A DNA stretch of 64,000 bases from Chrysopilus asiliformis (taxonomy: Eukaryota > Arthropoda > Insecta > Diptera > Rhagionidae): assembly GCA_964034945.1 (NCBI GenBank), contig OZ035963.1:36456361-36520360 (forward strand), in the 5' to 3' direction. Made by a program: the position numbers and the translations under genes. Numbering within the stretch: the stretch's first letter is position 1; the number at the start of each line of letters is the position of its first letter. Below are positions 45,394 through 57,800 of the stretch, in pieces. Below the pieces are notes generated by a model that worked only from the letters and a program-made list of their open reading frames with translations, made no database searches and was not told the origin of the DNA.

Positions 45394-46548
45394 AAAGAGA
45401 GGGGGAAAAGTGGTTCGATTGGATTTTAATGTATCGAACGGATATGTAAAATCATATTCTAAACAAATTTCATCTTTACAAATTTTCCGATACGATGCAG
45501 TTTTCGAGAAAACAAGAAAAAAAATATTCCATTTGTACGAGAGAGGGGGAAGCAGTGGTCCGATTGGATTTTGATATCTGGAACGGTTATTTAGAATCAT
45601 ATTCTAAACAGATTTTCCCTTTATAAATTTTTCAATATGACTCGAGAAAATTGCAAATGTCTATCGAATGTCATTTTAATATAACTGAAACTCAGTATTC
45701 AACCCGAATTATATTTTTTTTAGTTAAAATTATACAAAAATTGTTTAAAAAGATATTATGTATCTTGAAACCCGTCGATTCAGTTTTTATACAGATTTTT
45801 TTAACATCATTTTAATTTTAAGCAGTCTGCATAGTGTAGAAATTCATTGTTCAGAGATATGTTTTTAAGATCCACAATGTATTGTTTACACAATTTTTCG
45901 GATAATTTATATAGTTTTGAACACTTTATTTCAGAAAAAATTAACCAAATTCGACGTTTGTGAGTAAGTGCTTTAATGCAGTTTCAAAACTTACAATACA
46001 ATGAATTAGAACGAATGTATTTATATTTATTACATGTTTTGGTATACAGACTATAATAATAATAAATATAACCATATTTACAGGTAGGAAATTTGAGATA
46101 TTAGAGGACATACAGATATGTGATGCGGAGATGCAAATTGAATGTTTTGGACATGGAATACGGTTTAAATTCCTATGATTTTATCCTATAAAACTTTCTA
46201 TAAAGACTCGTGCCCGTATTCTGTCTTTCCCATTGACAATTACAGCTATCTGTCTCTTTCTATTTGTAACACATTTTTATCGCAACTAAAATATCCTGGC
46301 AATGGAGAGAGCCCATTAAGATGAAGATTTTTTAACCGTGATCTTTAACCTTGTTAAAGTTGAAATTTACCAAAATCTTTTAAATAAAATATTAAAATTT
46401 CAAAGTTAAAAGTTAATGGATTTATTAGAGTCTGTTATCTAGAATTAGAAAGTAAGGGAGATTTGCTATGATGCGCCACAGGTTTTTTTTACATCTCACA
46501 TCGCTTCTTGTTTTTTTTGCTTATCTTGCGGACTGATTTGTATTAATT
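45394..46548. other. intergenic, no clear feature
   Basis: Two partially repeated GAGAGGGGGAA...GTGGTTCGATTGGATTTT-like segments (45397-45440 and 45539-45580) followed by TCATATTCTAAACA each time: a diverged duplication of ~140 bp. The rest is AT-rich with nothing recognised. Confidence 0.4.
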
Positions 46549-46704
46549 TAACCACAGACAAAACAGATATCAGATGAGAAAAGCAGAACAAAAATTTAGT
46601 TGGATTTTCAGATATTTTTTCGTCTCCATTTGCGGGGTGCGACATCTTTCGGCCGTTAAAGTATACAATAATAATGTGACTCTAACCCAAGTATCGAACC
46701 TTAA

Positions 46705-47307
46705 CCTTCTTCCGTCCCTCGGGTCTAATTTGACCCAAACAGAAATTAGTTTGCTTGTACCTTTAAAAATATTTATATTACGAACCTGAATTTTTTTGAC
46801 TTTGCCTTATTTATTGTAAACTAGCAGTATGCAAAAATTTGGCAACTTCCGATTACCCGTTACACTGCTACAAAAATAGTCACACTAAAGACCTTCGGGT
46901 CTAAAATGACCCAAGGCAGTTATTCGTATAAGAAATGTTTAATTTAGTCATATTATATTATATTAGTTAGTGTTTGTAAACTATATCTAGAATACGGATC
47001 TAAAATCTTTGACCGAACGGGGTGATTTCTCGGGTATAAGAAACCGATTTTGTTGGATGTCAATTGGGAAAAACTCAACTGCCATATTTCTCAATTTTTG
47101 TATGAAGTTTTTTGACCGCTATTTTCGGGGAGAGTTCATTAGAACAATATATAAGTCTTTTGGGTTATACATATGTTGTTGTATGTTGTAAAAATTTCAA
47201 AAAACATAAAAAAACTCGTTTTTTGATTTTTGTATACACTAAACCTTTATGGGTCAAAATAGACCCGAGGAACTTTAGTGTGATTTTTTTTGAGGGACGG
47301 ATGAAGG
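46705..47307. mobile_element. 603-bp piggyBac-like MITE
   Basis: TTAA at 46701-46704 and 47308-47311. TIRs CCTTCTTCCGTCCCTC and (right, reverse complement) CCTTCATCCGTCCCTC, then GGGTC in both. GGGTC...GACCC palindromes recur inside (46727, 46898, 47249). Non-coding. CC-starting TIRs plus TTAA fit piggyBac. Confidence 0.85.
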
Positions 47308-47311
47308 TTAA

Positions 47312-47468
47312 CTTAATACAAGTCAAAACTAATGTAGAGAACATAAAGTTGATCTCGAATTTTGACAGTAAAGTAGATCTCTTTACCTACTACCCACACT
47401 GCCGCCCTTTGCTGACAAATTTTGAGATCAACTTTTTGTTCTCCACATTAGTTTGGACCTGTATTAAG
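47312..47468. mobile_element. 157-bp TTAA-flanked MITE
   Basis: TTAA at 47308-47311 and 47469-47472. Inverted ends CTTAATACAAGTCAAAACTA and (right, reverse complement) CTTAATACAGGTCCAAACTA, both continuing ATGT.GAGAACA. It shares its left TTAA with the neighbouring element. Confidence 0.85.
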
Positions 47469-47708
47469 TTAAGGTTCGATGCTTTGGTTAGACTTACACC
47501 CTTACTTTAGCGGCCGAAAGATGTCGCCCCCCGCAAATGGAGACGAAAAATATCTGAAAATTCAACTAAAATTTTGTTCTGCTTTTCTTATCTGATATCT
47601 GTTTTGTCTGTGATTTAACTGAGGCAAATGTTTGCGCCAATATTGGTTTAAGCCACAATTTTTTATGTACTACACCCCTAGTAGATTTTGCTCATCAGTA
47701 CTCTACAC

Positions 47709-48399
47709 CAGTGCTCCGCAACCTTTATTTGTATACGGCACACAAATCCGCGGCACACCACAAAAGAAAATATAAAAAGATATGTACCGTAAACTGAGGT
47801 CACTTTGGCCCAAAAAAACATGTCTTAATAATTTTTCGACTATTTTTTTTTCTTTGTACGTAAGTGCCACATAGTTTTTTGTATTTATTTTCTTTGTTAG
47901 ACCTTTCTAAACGTTAATTGCGGAAAATATTAATAACATTTTATGTTCCGCTCTTCGCAGAATTTGTTTTTCGCTTCGGCCAAAGTCACCCAGTGGTTGG
48001 GGTGACTTTGTCCCATTGTATGTTTTTCTTAGAAAGACATTTTTACCCCTTGAATCAATAGTGTACGTTTCATTTTCAACTAATAATACTACATGCACTA
48101 TGACTCACACAATTTGGCGCAACAGGCAAATACCGTTATTTATTTGAAAACGCATTACTACAACGAAGATACTAGTAAAAAATAAAAACCGGTAATATGA
48201 GAAATGTAGGCCATATTGGGATGACAAACTTTTTTGTGAGTTGGGCCAAAGTCACCCGCCAAGGGCCAATGCTACCTCGTTTTACGGTATTTAAAATTAA
48301 AAATATATTTAAAATCAAAAAAAAAATCCCGAAAGAATTATTAAATAGCTATTTAAATTGTTTACCGCGGCACACCTAATATAATTTCCCGGCACACTG
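47709..48399. mobile_element. hAT-like element 1, TSD CTCTACAC
   Basis: The left end CAGTGCTCCGCAACC is a typical hAT terminus and the right end is CCCGGCACACTG. The 8-bp duplication CTCTACAC is perfect (47701-47708 and 48400-48407). GGCACAC and CCGCGGCACACC words repeat at both ends. It is related to 60642-61285, sharing TTACCGCGGCACACCTAATA in opposite orientation. A second element is nested at 47785-48289. Confidence 0.88.
47785..48289. mobile_element. MITE nested in hAT-like element 1
   Basis: Ends TACCGTAAACTGAGGT and (right, reverse complement) TACCGTAAAACGAGGT, followed by CACTTTGGCCC or AGCATTGGCCC. The interior repeats GGCCAAAGTCACCC and GGGTGACTTTG palindromically (47983-48012, 48243-48258). 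The TA at the tips may be a TA duplication. Confidence 0.75.
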
Positions 48400-48790
48400 C
48401 TCTACACTATCAAAGGAAAAACGCACACAATAACATGGTTTTTCAGTTGTGTTTAGCGAAAATAAGTTGGTGTGGGTATATACAGAATTATTTGTTAAAA
48501 AAAACTTCAAAGTAAATGCTTTTAACCGCTTTGAATTTCGCTTCCGATGAGCATATGATGAGTCTTCGATGAGTGCTCATGTAATGTCAACGAGGCAATG
48601 CGTTCGGCATCGATTCGTAACTTACTTCATTTGTTTCCGAAATTCGTTCGATATTACCGTTAACTCTGGAACTGAAATGCTTGAAAACGATTATTTATTT
48701 TCATACTAAGTTAAAGTGCAATTGAATACAGAAGGTTCAAATAATATGAGTTCATCAATTTTAGTATGCTTGAGTTCTTCCATTTTAGGT

Positions 48791-48902
48791 TTCAATTCTG
48801 GTGAATTCATCAAAATAATGAATTCACCAATTCTGGTATTCATGATTCATCAATTCTGGTATTCATGAGTTCATCAATTCTGGTATTCATGAGTTCATCA
48901 AT
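48791..48902. repeat. 24-bp tandem repeat, ~4 copies
   Basis: CAATTCTGGTATTCATGAGT-type units repeat with changes in the first copies; ATGAGT/ATGAACATCATC words continue to about 49050, suggesting an older, decayed array. Confidence 0.8.
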
Positions 48903-49196
48903 ACGCTTACTGATAAGGTAGCCAATTCGGCTACCAATGAGTTTACCCATGAACATCATCAATACATCATCAATACGGCGCCATGATACTCATCGAGAAA
49001 CTCATGCAGACCTCATCGAAAGACTCATTGCTATAAGTGAGCAGTAATGATGAGTATATTTCCCATGCCTAGAACAAAACTCATCATGAACGATCTACTA
49101 GGGACATAGTACACTGGAAGGCAGGCGAATATACAAGCGATACAAGAGAGATGTTGTATCTCGCTCAAGCGTGTTGGTTTTGAGTGTATTTCTTTT

Positions 49197-49704
49197 TATA
49201 CCCGTATGGTGAAACCAAAGGATATATTAACTTTGCCTTACCATTTATAACGCCAAGATCCCGTCATCATACACAAAAATGAATTATACCAGTGTGTTTA
49301 GAAAGATAAAAGATGGGGGGGGAGTTACCCACCATACGAACGAAATCGTTTTTTGCGAATATCTCAAAAACGGTGCATTTTATCAAAAAAGTGCAAGAAC
49401 AAAAGTTATTTAGGATATGATTGTACATTAAACTCCCATACATCAAAATCCGATTGGAATAAATTTAAAAAAATCTTATTGGAAAGTTTGGCATCAAAGT
49501 GGAGTTTTGGTACAACTGTTCCAATTTTGATACGAATATACGGGTTTTCAATAATTGCCAGATTGGCAATTATAGCTTTTGTTATGTTTTTATCATTCTA
49601 AACACACTGGTGTAATTCATGTTTTTGTGTGATGACGGGATCTTGGCGTTACAAACGGTAAGGCAAATCTAATATACCCTTTGGTTTCACCATACGGGTA
49701 TAAA
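49197..49704. mobile_element. repeat A copy with ~115-bp inverted ends
   Basis: Both ends read TATACCCGTATGGTGAAACC inwards and continue for about 115 bp (GCCTTACC, ACGCCAAGATCCCGTCATCA, GTGTGTTTAGAA) as inverted repeats. The interior is the usual repeat-A body ending GGCAATTATAGCTTTTGTTA. In the other copies only one side carries this terminal block. Confidence 0.85.
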
Positions 49705-49936
49705 CATCGATGTATTGAACATCGATTCTCTCCTTTCGATGGCATAGCACTACTAGAGAGTGGACATCAGCACTAAATACTGAGTAGGACAGTCTACAAG
49801 TACTAACTTCACTGAATCAAATTTTTAAAGTTTTTCGCGCTCGTTTTTCAGACCGACGGCCATTTTTACACGTTCCGCTGTCCACTCTCTAGAGCAGCGT
49901 TTTCCAAACTGGGAGGCGTGGACTAGTCTAAAGCTT

Positions 49937-50145
49937 GATCCAGACTACACGATGTACGGGGTACGAGGTTTTTGGTTTCCTCGTACATGGAACTGCATCC
50001 ACACTGCACAGGGTTTTGCTCATTGATAATCAAACAGCTTCTGATTTTACTCACTAGGTGAAACCATGTGCAAATTTCCAATCCAAATACTCGATGTTCG
50101 GGGTACGTGCCAACCTCGTACCCCGTACATCGTGTAGTCTGGATC
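49937..50145. mobile_element. 209-bp MITE with perfect 34-bp TIRs
   Basis: GATCCAGACTACACGATGTA ... and its exact reverse complement at the right, including GGGGTACGAGGTT. Nested in hAT-like element 2. Confidence 0.9.
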
Positions 50146-50230
50146 GACTTAAGGGGAGGCGCGAATATTAGCCAGTATTGACAAAAAAAAGTGCACGTGC
50201 AGCTAATACAATACGTAACATATACATAGG

Positions 50231-50964
50231 GCGTTTTCGTTTTTGGCACCGGAGTCATGGCACCGAAGCAATTGCTACCTGTCAAAAATTAAGTCTGCTA
50301 CCAAGAGTGCTGTCCCCGTGTTCGAGTATGCCGGAGTGAAGAACTGTCAAAACCTTCATAATGGGAGATCGCCGGTCAATTCTTGGATTAAGTTTTGCTG
50401 TTATTCATCAATTATTGAAAGAATTTGATGAATATTATGCTGCACAATTGGAAGCTAAAGATATGGAGATTATTTTAATTATATGAGCTTTGCTATTTGG
50501 AGAATCTAGTGCCGCACAACCTAAGAACAGTGACTTTATTCGCTCACAGGATTTAATATAGATCAACACAGGCATAATCGAATTTATAGAATTTGAGGGA
50601 CAGTTCAGTTTTAATCAAGTCATCTACTATTTCCAAAAAATATCATTTTTTACCATTTAGCCAATTGTATCTATCGCTCGTTTTGATTGATAAATAATTA
50701 CCCATCGAGACTTTTACATTTCCTTTCTTCTAATATGATTTTTGTCTGCAAAAAAAACTTTAAGATTCAAAATAACGACCGACCGTTTCTTGGTGTCATT
50801 TGCTCCCGTACCAAGACTAGGTCCAGCGGTGCTACCACCAAGAGTCAAAAGAGCTAAACTCGAACAGCCGGTGTCAGAATCATCTGACGCCAAAGTGGCA
50901 AATTCGAACAGTTTTTCTTGGCACCAGGCGTAAGGTGCTAGCACCGTGTCAAAAACGAAAACGC
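50231..50964. mobile_element. 734-bp MITE
   Basis: Inverted ends GCGTTTTCGTTTTTGGCACC and (right, reverse complement) GCGTTTTCGTTTTTGACACG, then further GGTGC/GCACC words. Overlapping open frames inside have no recognisable domain. Nested in hAT-like element 2. Confidence 0.8.
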
Positions 50965-51105
50965 ACATAGGTACATATTAACTACTATGCTGCTGGCGCT
51001 ACCCTTACCCCGTAGCAAACATAACGGTTCAAATATTTTCAAAGGAGCCGTGGTAAAATAAAGTTTGGAAACCACTGCTCTAGAGTCTAGATTATAAACT
51101 GTCGG

Positions 51106-51892
51106 GTCCGTGTTTTTACAGTCGTTTTCCACTCAGATTCGTTGAATCATTCGATTTCCATGCAACCGAAAGCGAATGTGTAAACGGCTTACAGATATAT
51201 TCCAATTTGTAAAAAGGGTTTGATTTAAATCCAAGGAGCTTAACTTAGTAATATTTTAATGTGCTTCATCAGTTAGAAACTGCCTGTTCTATGTTCTAAA
51301 ATTTGTGTCATTTTAAATTTTTTACTAATATCAAGAATTAGTATTTGAAAATTCCTTGATCCAAAAAAGTTTTTTTTTAAAATTTCAAATATATCGGATT
51401 TGTACTAGAGCAAACCGCCCAAAAGTCGAAAAATTCAATAATCAAGTAGTTTTGTCGTCTAGTGTAATCATCTGACATGTAAAATTTTGTGGAAAATCGT
51501 CCTCAGTTATATTCTTATATTGCGTAAATTATTGGATCAATATTTATCTGAAACAATTGTAATTGAATAGATTAAGTATTTTTACCCATTTTTCCGCTTT
51601 AGTGATGTATTAAAAGGTATTATTTTCGATGGAAAAACAAAAAAACTGACTGAAAAATTTCCTCCATCTTCGTCATCGCGAAACATTTTTCTTTGCTTCA
51701 CGTTTAAGTGTTTTATTAATAGTTTTTGTTTTTATTGTGTTTTTGTGCTAAATACGGATCGTGTGGTTAATTTCAATTGAAATTGATGTCGGAACGATGC
51801 AAAAAGTGATTTTCAAGTTATACTAAAGTAGAATTGCGGGGGCGCAGCATAAGGGCTGGCGACGACGGAGAATTAAGTCCGAAGTCGCAACA
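51106..51892 (+). promoter_or_regulatory. HERC2 5' flank
   Basis: No TATA box. The last ~200 bp become less AT-rich (GCGGGGGCGCAGCATAAGGG, GGCGACGACGGAG), as expected for a 5'UTR. The transcription start cannot be fixed by reading. Confidence 0.4.
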
Positions 51893-54800
51893 ATGGCTAC
51901 TGCTGGTGAACTTTTCCTTCGTCCATTGCCCTGTCTCGATGCTAAATGGTTGCGCGCTGATCTAAATGCAAATTTACGAAATGTGGAGGACTTGGCTGTA
52001 CTCTGGAATAATTTGATACAGGATAATGAACTGGTGTCGTCATCAACTCCACCAGTTCTAAACAGCTCGGGAAATTACTCTTATTTGGGCGATGATGGGA
52101 AACACTATTGTGGCGCAGAGAAACTAAACTGTGGGTGTTGCACTGGCTATTGTGGACCATTGTCTGGATGCAATTGCTCCGCGTGTCGATTGCTGGATTC
52201 GGAAGGTGCAGTCAAGAAGGCTCAAAGCACAAATCAGTCAAATAATGCACCGTCATCGGATACTTTGCTTGAGTCATGGCTGTGGGGAGAAATACCAAGT
52301 GAGAATCACCTTGCGTATTATGTTCGCAACTAAAATCAATATTTGATTTTTATTTTTAGCATTGGAACAAAAGCTGACTTGCCTGAATTCGATTCTGGCT
52401 GAACAGAGGGATTTATGTCTCCAGGCTGCCGGAAATTGTCTGTCATCAGTTCATCTTCGACAGCAGCTTTATGTTTACGAGAGATATTTTATAGCTTTAG
52501 CACGTAGCAAACACAAGAGATTTGAAAATGTCACTGCTAAACGACCCTCTTCGGAAATCTCGAAAGTTGATAAGATTTTCCAAAAATACAAAATTACGGA
52601 GTCTGCTGTAGCTCCTCCTCCTGTCAAAGACTCTGAAAAGGCCACATTGGGCTTAGCTCGAGTTGGGACACGAGCCGCACTGAATTTCTCCTTTGCATTT
52701 TTGCGACGTGCTTGGAGATCTGGGGAAGATGTAGAATTATGCACCGAACTACTATTGGAAGCGCTAGAGGCTTTACAAACGTTACCGGAAGCATCACTTT
52801 TTGACACATCGCAAGTATCACAACTGTGGATCGAGGTTCTTGAAAGGTCTATAAAATTCTTACGGCAAGTCGTCATGGGTGATGTGATGGGCGGTCGATG
52901 GGTCGTGCCTCGTGAAGATCGTCATACTGCTTTGAGTCTACTTTTAGAGTTGGGCTGTCAAAAAGGCACTTTAGGAGCATCTCTAGAAGGTGTAATTCTA
53001 TTATTGATGCTCTGGGAAAAGGAAAAAGATACTGACGATAATCGATCTTTGCCACAAAATACTGGTGCTCCATTAGTGCCAATTCTCAGACGATATGAAC
53101 GAATCTCAAATTTTGGTATGCCAACTACTCCTGAAACTCTGCCCTCTAGTGCAACTGAATCATTTTTAAGGTAAATGTTAACTGTTTCGTAGTAGTTTTT
53201 TGATTTGTCTTTAAAAAGATATGCTACCAAAATCTTATGTTTTGTATAATTCCATCTATTGCAAATCCTAGGGCTTTCTTAAAAATTATGCAATACTTTG
53301 GAGTTACTATTTTTGCACTTTTTGACTTAATTTTTATTAGTACACCAGAGTCTCGATCATCTGAACTAATGACTGCAGAGCGAGTTCATAAAATCAAAAA
53401 GATCATATATTGGACCCATATAAAAGTTCATATAATGTTTCCTCTCTAAAACATTGTATACCGATGATACAGATTTCAGCGTTAGACGAGACGCAGTCGG
53501 TATCGATGATGGAGATTTTACATATGGCTTATGGCAACGAATTCGCACTCACTAGCGCTAGACAAGACCTCTGTATAATAATTACTCTAGGTATAGGAGC
53601 TATTGTTTTCTTGTAAAATAATAAGATATCCTGTATGTTGTGTTCAATTGCACTTTGCTATTTTTTTTTTGAAGTGACCTCTTCAACAATCCGAAAACCA
53701 ACCAACAGAAAAATAAAATTGGAATTTTTCACGCAAATGTGCACAAAAGGGTCAGAAATTAGCAAAAAAAAATACCGTTAAACTGAAGGACTGAACAAAC
53801 AATTTGACTTCCAAAAAGGGAATATATTACATACAGTACGTCCTCGGTAATCGCAACTAATAGAAATCGGAGCAGTTGCATTAACCGAGGGGAGTCACAA
53901 AATTTCCGTTTAAATGCTAGAAAAGGAGTTATAAAACCCACAATACATAGTTAAAAATTAGTAATTTATTTTTTGAATAAATCACATAACTTAGAAAAAA
54001 AACTTCAAACAAAAAAGTAAAAAAAATCAGTCTAATCCACTTTTAAGTTAAGGTATGGATAAAGTTTGGGCACAAGTGTAATTTTAACACATACAATTTT
54101 AAGCTTATTTTGGATTTAAAAATCCACCAATTTTGGTCTGTATCTGACAAACTTTCGGATTGTATTTTCCAGCCTTTTGATCCTAGTTATGGTCAATTTG
54201 AGCACTTTGTATCCCTGACACAATAACTTAAAATAAATGCGCCTAAAAAGATCACACAGATGACAAAGTGAGAATAAAATAGAGGAAATGAGAAATAATT
54301 CTAACTGTAAAATAACTACCAGAATGACACATTTAGACAAAGTGAAAAAATAAAAACGTAAGCGAAATTTGCGTTTATCGAGGTCCAATATGCCAATTTT
54401 CCAAAGGTCAAATTTGTGTGGTTGCATTTAAAGAGTCAGTAATGCTGAAAAAATTGTGGTTGCGAAAATCGAGGAGTTGCGCAAATCGAGGGTTGCGTAA
54501 ACTGAGTACGTACTGTATGCATTTCCAAGAACATTTTTTCGCAAAACTTCAATATATGACGAATTTGATATATCAGAATTTTAGTTCAAATATCAGCAAA
54601 TATTCTATTTGCTATAGAAGTAAAATATTGTATTTATGACGCAGACCGACTCGAGATGGGAGCAGATAGAAATTTTCTAATCAGTATGAAATCCGTGCAT
54701 CTGTCTGTCGGTCTGTCCGTTGTTCGTATCTTAAATAACTCGAGAGCCCGTTGAGCTAGCGACTTGAAATTTTTTGTGAATAAGTTTTACACAAATCATA

Positions 54801-57800
54801 GTTTTCTAATAACTTTTGGAAAAGTAACGGTAACTTTAACGGCTTCCATATATATTTTTTTAAAATACAGTTTTTTGAGAATTTTTGAAAACTGCACTTT
54901 TGGGAAAAAGGAATATAACAAAATTTTAAGGATACAAAATTTTCTAAATATTTTTCTCTAACAGTTCATCATATTAGTTTATTGAAAATTTCTCGGAAAC
55001 TATGTGCCTAGAAAAAATGCATATAACCAAATTCAAAGAAAATAAAAGTACCTGTATTTTTTCCTATAACGGTTTTTACGTATCTTTAACGGTTCTCGAG
55101 ATATTTAAAAAAATATCTTTTACTCTACATATTTTTCCCGATACTAAATATTGTAGGGGAAATTTTTGTGCTGATCACAACTGATATTTTTCTCCTTTCC
55201 TTTTTTCACGTTTTTTTTTATTATAATGTTGATTTTTTATTCATAGTTCTATAATACTAGTTTGCATATCCCCTAATGCTAGTTTATCAGAGGCATAGTG
55301 GGAAAAAAGATATTTGCGTTATCTTTACAGGACCTTTCTTTTCGAATGTACGAATTCTAACACCAGATTCATGGACGGTGACCTCGAAAATTCCCTAATG
55401 CCAGTTTTTCCGAGAAAAAATGTGAAAAGGATATTTGCGTTATCCTTACCAGATCTTCGGTTTGGAATTTTGAAATTTTAACAACAGATTCGTGATCAGC
55501 GACCCCGAAAACCCCTTAATGCCAGTTCGTGTTTGGCATGTCTTAAATGGCAAAGGGTGTGGCCTCTCACACTTTGAACTGATGATTGCTAAAGTTGAAA
55601 AAAGCTTGAACTTTACTGCGGCATTAGTGGGTATGAGAGTTGGTTGACTTTGACATTTGCCAACTCAAACATTTGGCTGGAAAAAATTTCGATAACTATT
55701 TTCATCATTAAATACCTCCCTTCTATTTACTTTAAACTTAAATATGTACATATGTATATAGTTTTTTGCAAAATATTTATTCAACACTTATATGTGTGAG
55801 AACTTTAAATTAAAAAGTATCCATCCGAAAAAAATCCTCTCTTTTTCGAACTAAAGTGAAATATTTGGGTCATATCATATCTGCTGAAGGAGTCGCAGGT
55901 CTATGAAGTTACGAAAATTGTTTTTTTGAAAAATAAAAACTAAAAGATAATACATTTCCCTGCATTTTTCTCTTTAACGGTAAATCAATATTTTTTTATC
56001 ATTTTAGAAATATCGCACGGCTAAAGAAACCATAATTTACTTCGTAGATCTTCTATCGCAAAAACAATTTTTTTCCAATTTAACCGTTGCCTAGAATCAT
56101 CACTGATTGCTGTAGAAGTTTCTATAAGCACTTTCAGATCAACTTATAAGTTAAAAGCATTTTTAGGTTAGAAATGTCTTTTATTCTTAATTGTAGAATG
56201 GCCTTAAAATCTTATAAGAATTTTCAACACATCAGTTAAAAGAACATTTTGACAATCTATAACCTTATAAGTAAAATTCCAAAACTTTTATTCTTTCTTT
56301 TAAGCCGCGTTAAAAGGTTAAAGGACTAAAACATTTATAAAGCGATATGAAATAATGGTTCGGTAATACGAACTCCAAACAAATTCGTGTATGAAAATCG
56401 TATTGAGTGGACTTTTGAGTCGTGTTCACGGGTTTTTTCGAGTTCGGCATTTCATATCAATAATCATAATGTAAAAAATAATGCAAAAAAATATCTTAAT
56501 ATTTTCAGATTTTTAACACTGCCCGATCAAGAAGCTGCTAACGTAGATCTTAAGCAAGCCGCTGTTGTAATTGTAAGCCATTTGGATCGTCTAGCGAAGC
56601 CCCATATGCCAACTGGGCCGATTTCAGCGATAGTAGCGAAATCTCAATTGACATCAGAACAGCAACAGGATCAGAAGATTTTCGCCCTTGGTTGGATCTC
56701 TTTATATTCGGATAGTTATGGATTTACAGCTGAACCAGCTGTTGGTTTGCCACTACCCGGTGCAACTGCAAATTACCTCCAGTATTCAGCACCAAATTTG
56801 AATTTTGGTTTTCAAATAAAACAAATCATTTTCTCCGAGGACACAGTATTAATTTTATCACAGACCGGAAATGTATACAGTTTAAATATCAACAAGCCTG
56901 ACTGTGATCCAGTTGCAGTTCATGACTTTGGCGGAACTTGTATTCAGGCAATAGCGTCGCATTGTGAAGGGAAACATTTTCTGGCCCTTGACTGTAATGG
57001 ACAGGTTTATAGTTGGGGGTTGGGAGAAGGTGGACGCCTTGGTCATGGAGATACAAATCCAAAGGAGTTTCCGACAAAAATTAACGCTCTCAGTGATAAA
57101 GAAATTTGCAAAATTTTCGCTGGATGCTCGTACACGGCCGCCATTTCTGTGAGTGGTGAGATTTTCACATGGGGCCGTGGTACCTATGGACGACTAGGTC
57201 ACGGGAATTCGGATGATAAATTGATTCCGTGTCAAGTACAGGCGTTGAAAACGTACAAAGTTGTAGATGTGGCTTTAGGAAGTGGAGATTCTCACTCGAT
57301 GTGCGTCACTGACGAAGGCTTAGTATTTGCATGGGGCGATGGAGATTTTGGAAAATTAGGCAACGGTTCGTGTAATGGCTCTCAAATACCGATCCAAATT
57401 GAAAGTCTTCCGCGCATCCAGAAGATTCGAGCGGGATCACAATTTAGTGTTGCCTTATCGTGCGAGGGAACGATATATACCTGGGGCAAAGGACTTGGAG
57501 GTCGTCTTGGACATGGATTTATTGGTAAAAGTGTACAGGGTGTCGCCGAAATCGTCAATGCTCCGAAATTAGTTCAGGCCTTAGAAGGGAAAACAATAGT
57601 GGATGTAGCTGTCGGTTCAACTCATTGCTTAGCACTCAGTAGCTCAGGAGAAATATTCGGCTGGGGCCGAAATGATTATCAGCAAGTTTGCCCACCGTCC
57701 ATCTCAAAAGATCCGATTTTGGCAGCGCCGATTCTAGCAACGCCACCATCTGTAAGAGCTTCTGGCATGGCATGTGGTACTGCTCAAAGTATCATTTGGT

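Larger units (their letters stand above)
46549..47619. repeat. outer inverted repeat enclosing two TTAA elements
   Basis: The left arm 46549-46704 (TTAACCACAGACAAAACAGA... CGGGGTGCGACATCTTTCGG ... TCGAACC) and right arm 47469-47619 are reverse complements with modest divergence. The arms meet at GAACC-TTAA-GGTTC, and exactly at that TTAA two smaller elements are inserted in series (46705-47307 and 47312-47468). Confidence 0.88.
49895..51077. mobile_element. hAT-like element 2, TSD CTCTAGAG
   Basis: TIRs CAGCGTTTTCCAAACT and (right, reverse complement) CAGTGGTTTCCAAACTTTA. The 8-bp duplication CTCTAGAG is perfect (49887-49894, 51078-51085). No transposase frame remains. Two MITEs (49937-50145, 50231-50964) fill most of it. 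Confidence 0.88.
49752..51105. mobile_element. repeat E copy 3, split by hAT-like element 2
   Basis: Left: CTAGAGAGTGGACATCAGC... TTTTTCGCGCTCGTTTTTCA ... GTCCACTCTCTAGAG. After the 49895-51077 insertion it continues TCTAGATTATAAACTGTC. The body matches 4561-4880 and 8591-8912. Confidence 0.6.

Noticed and set aside
48791..48902. CRISPR-like array
   Set aside because: The 24-bp units are adjacent without spacers and the DNA is eukaryotic.
49923..50285. 120-codon minus-strand frame in hAT-like element 2
   Set aside because: It runs across the TIRs and boundaries of the nested MITEs, so it is not a gene.
56387..56508. In-frame extension upstream of HERC2 exon 3
   Set aside because: A clear acceptor (TTAATATTTTCAG) at 56508 restores the conserved SFLRFLTLP junction; the upstream residues are AT-rich intron.
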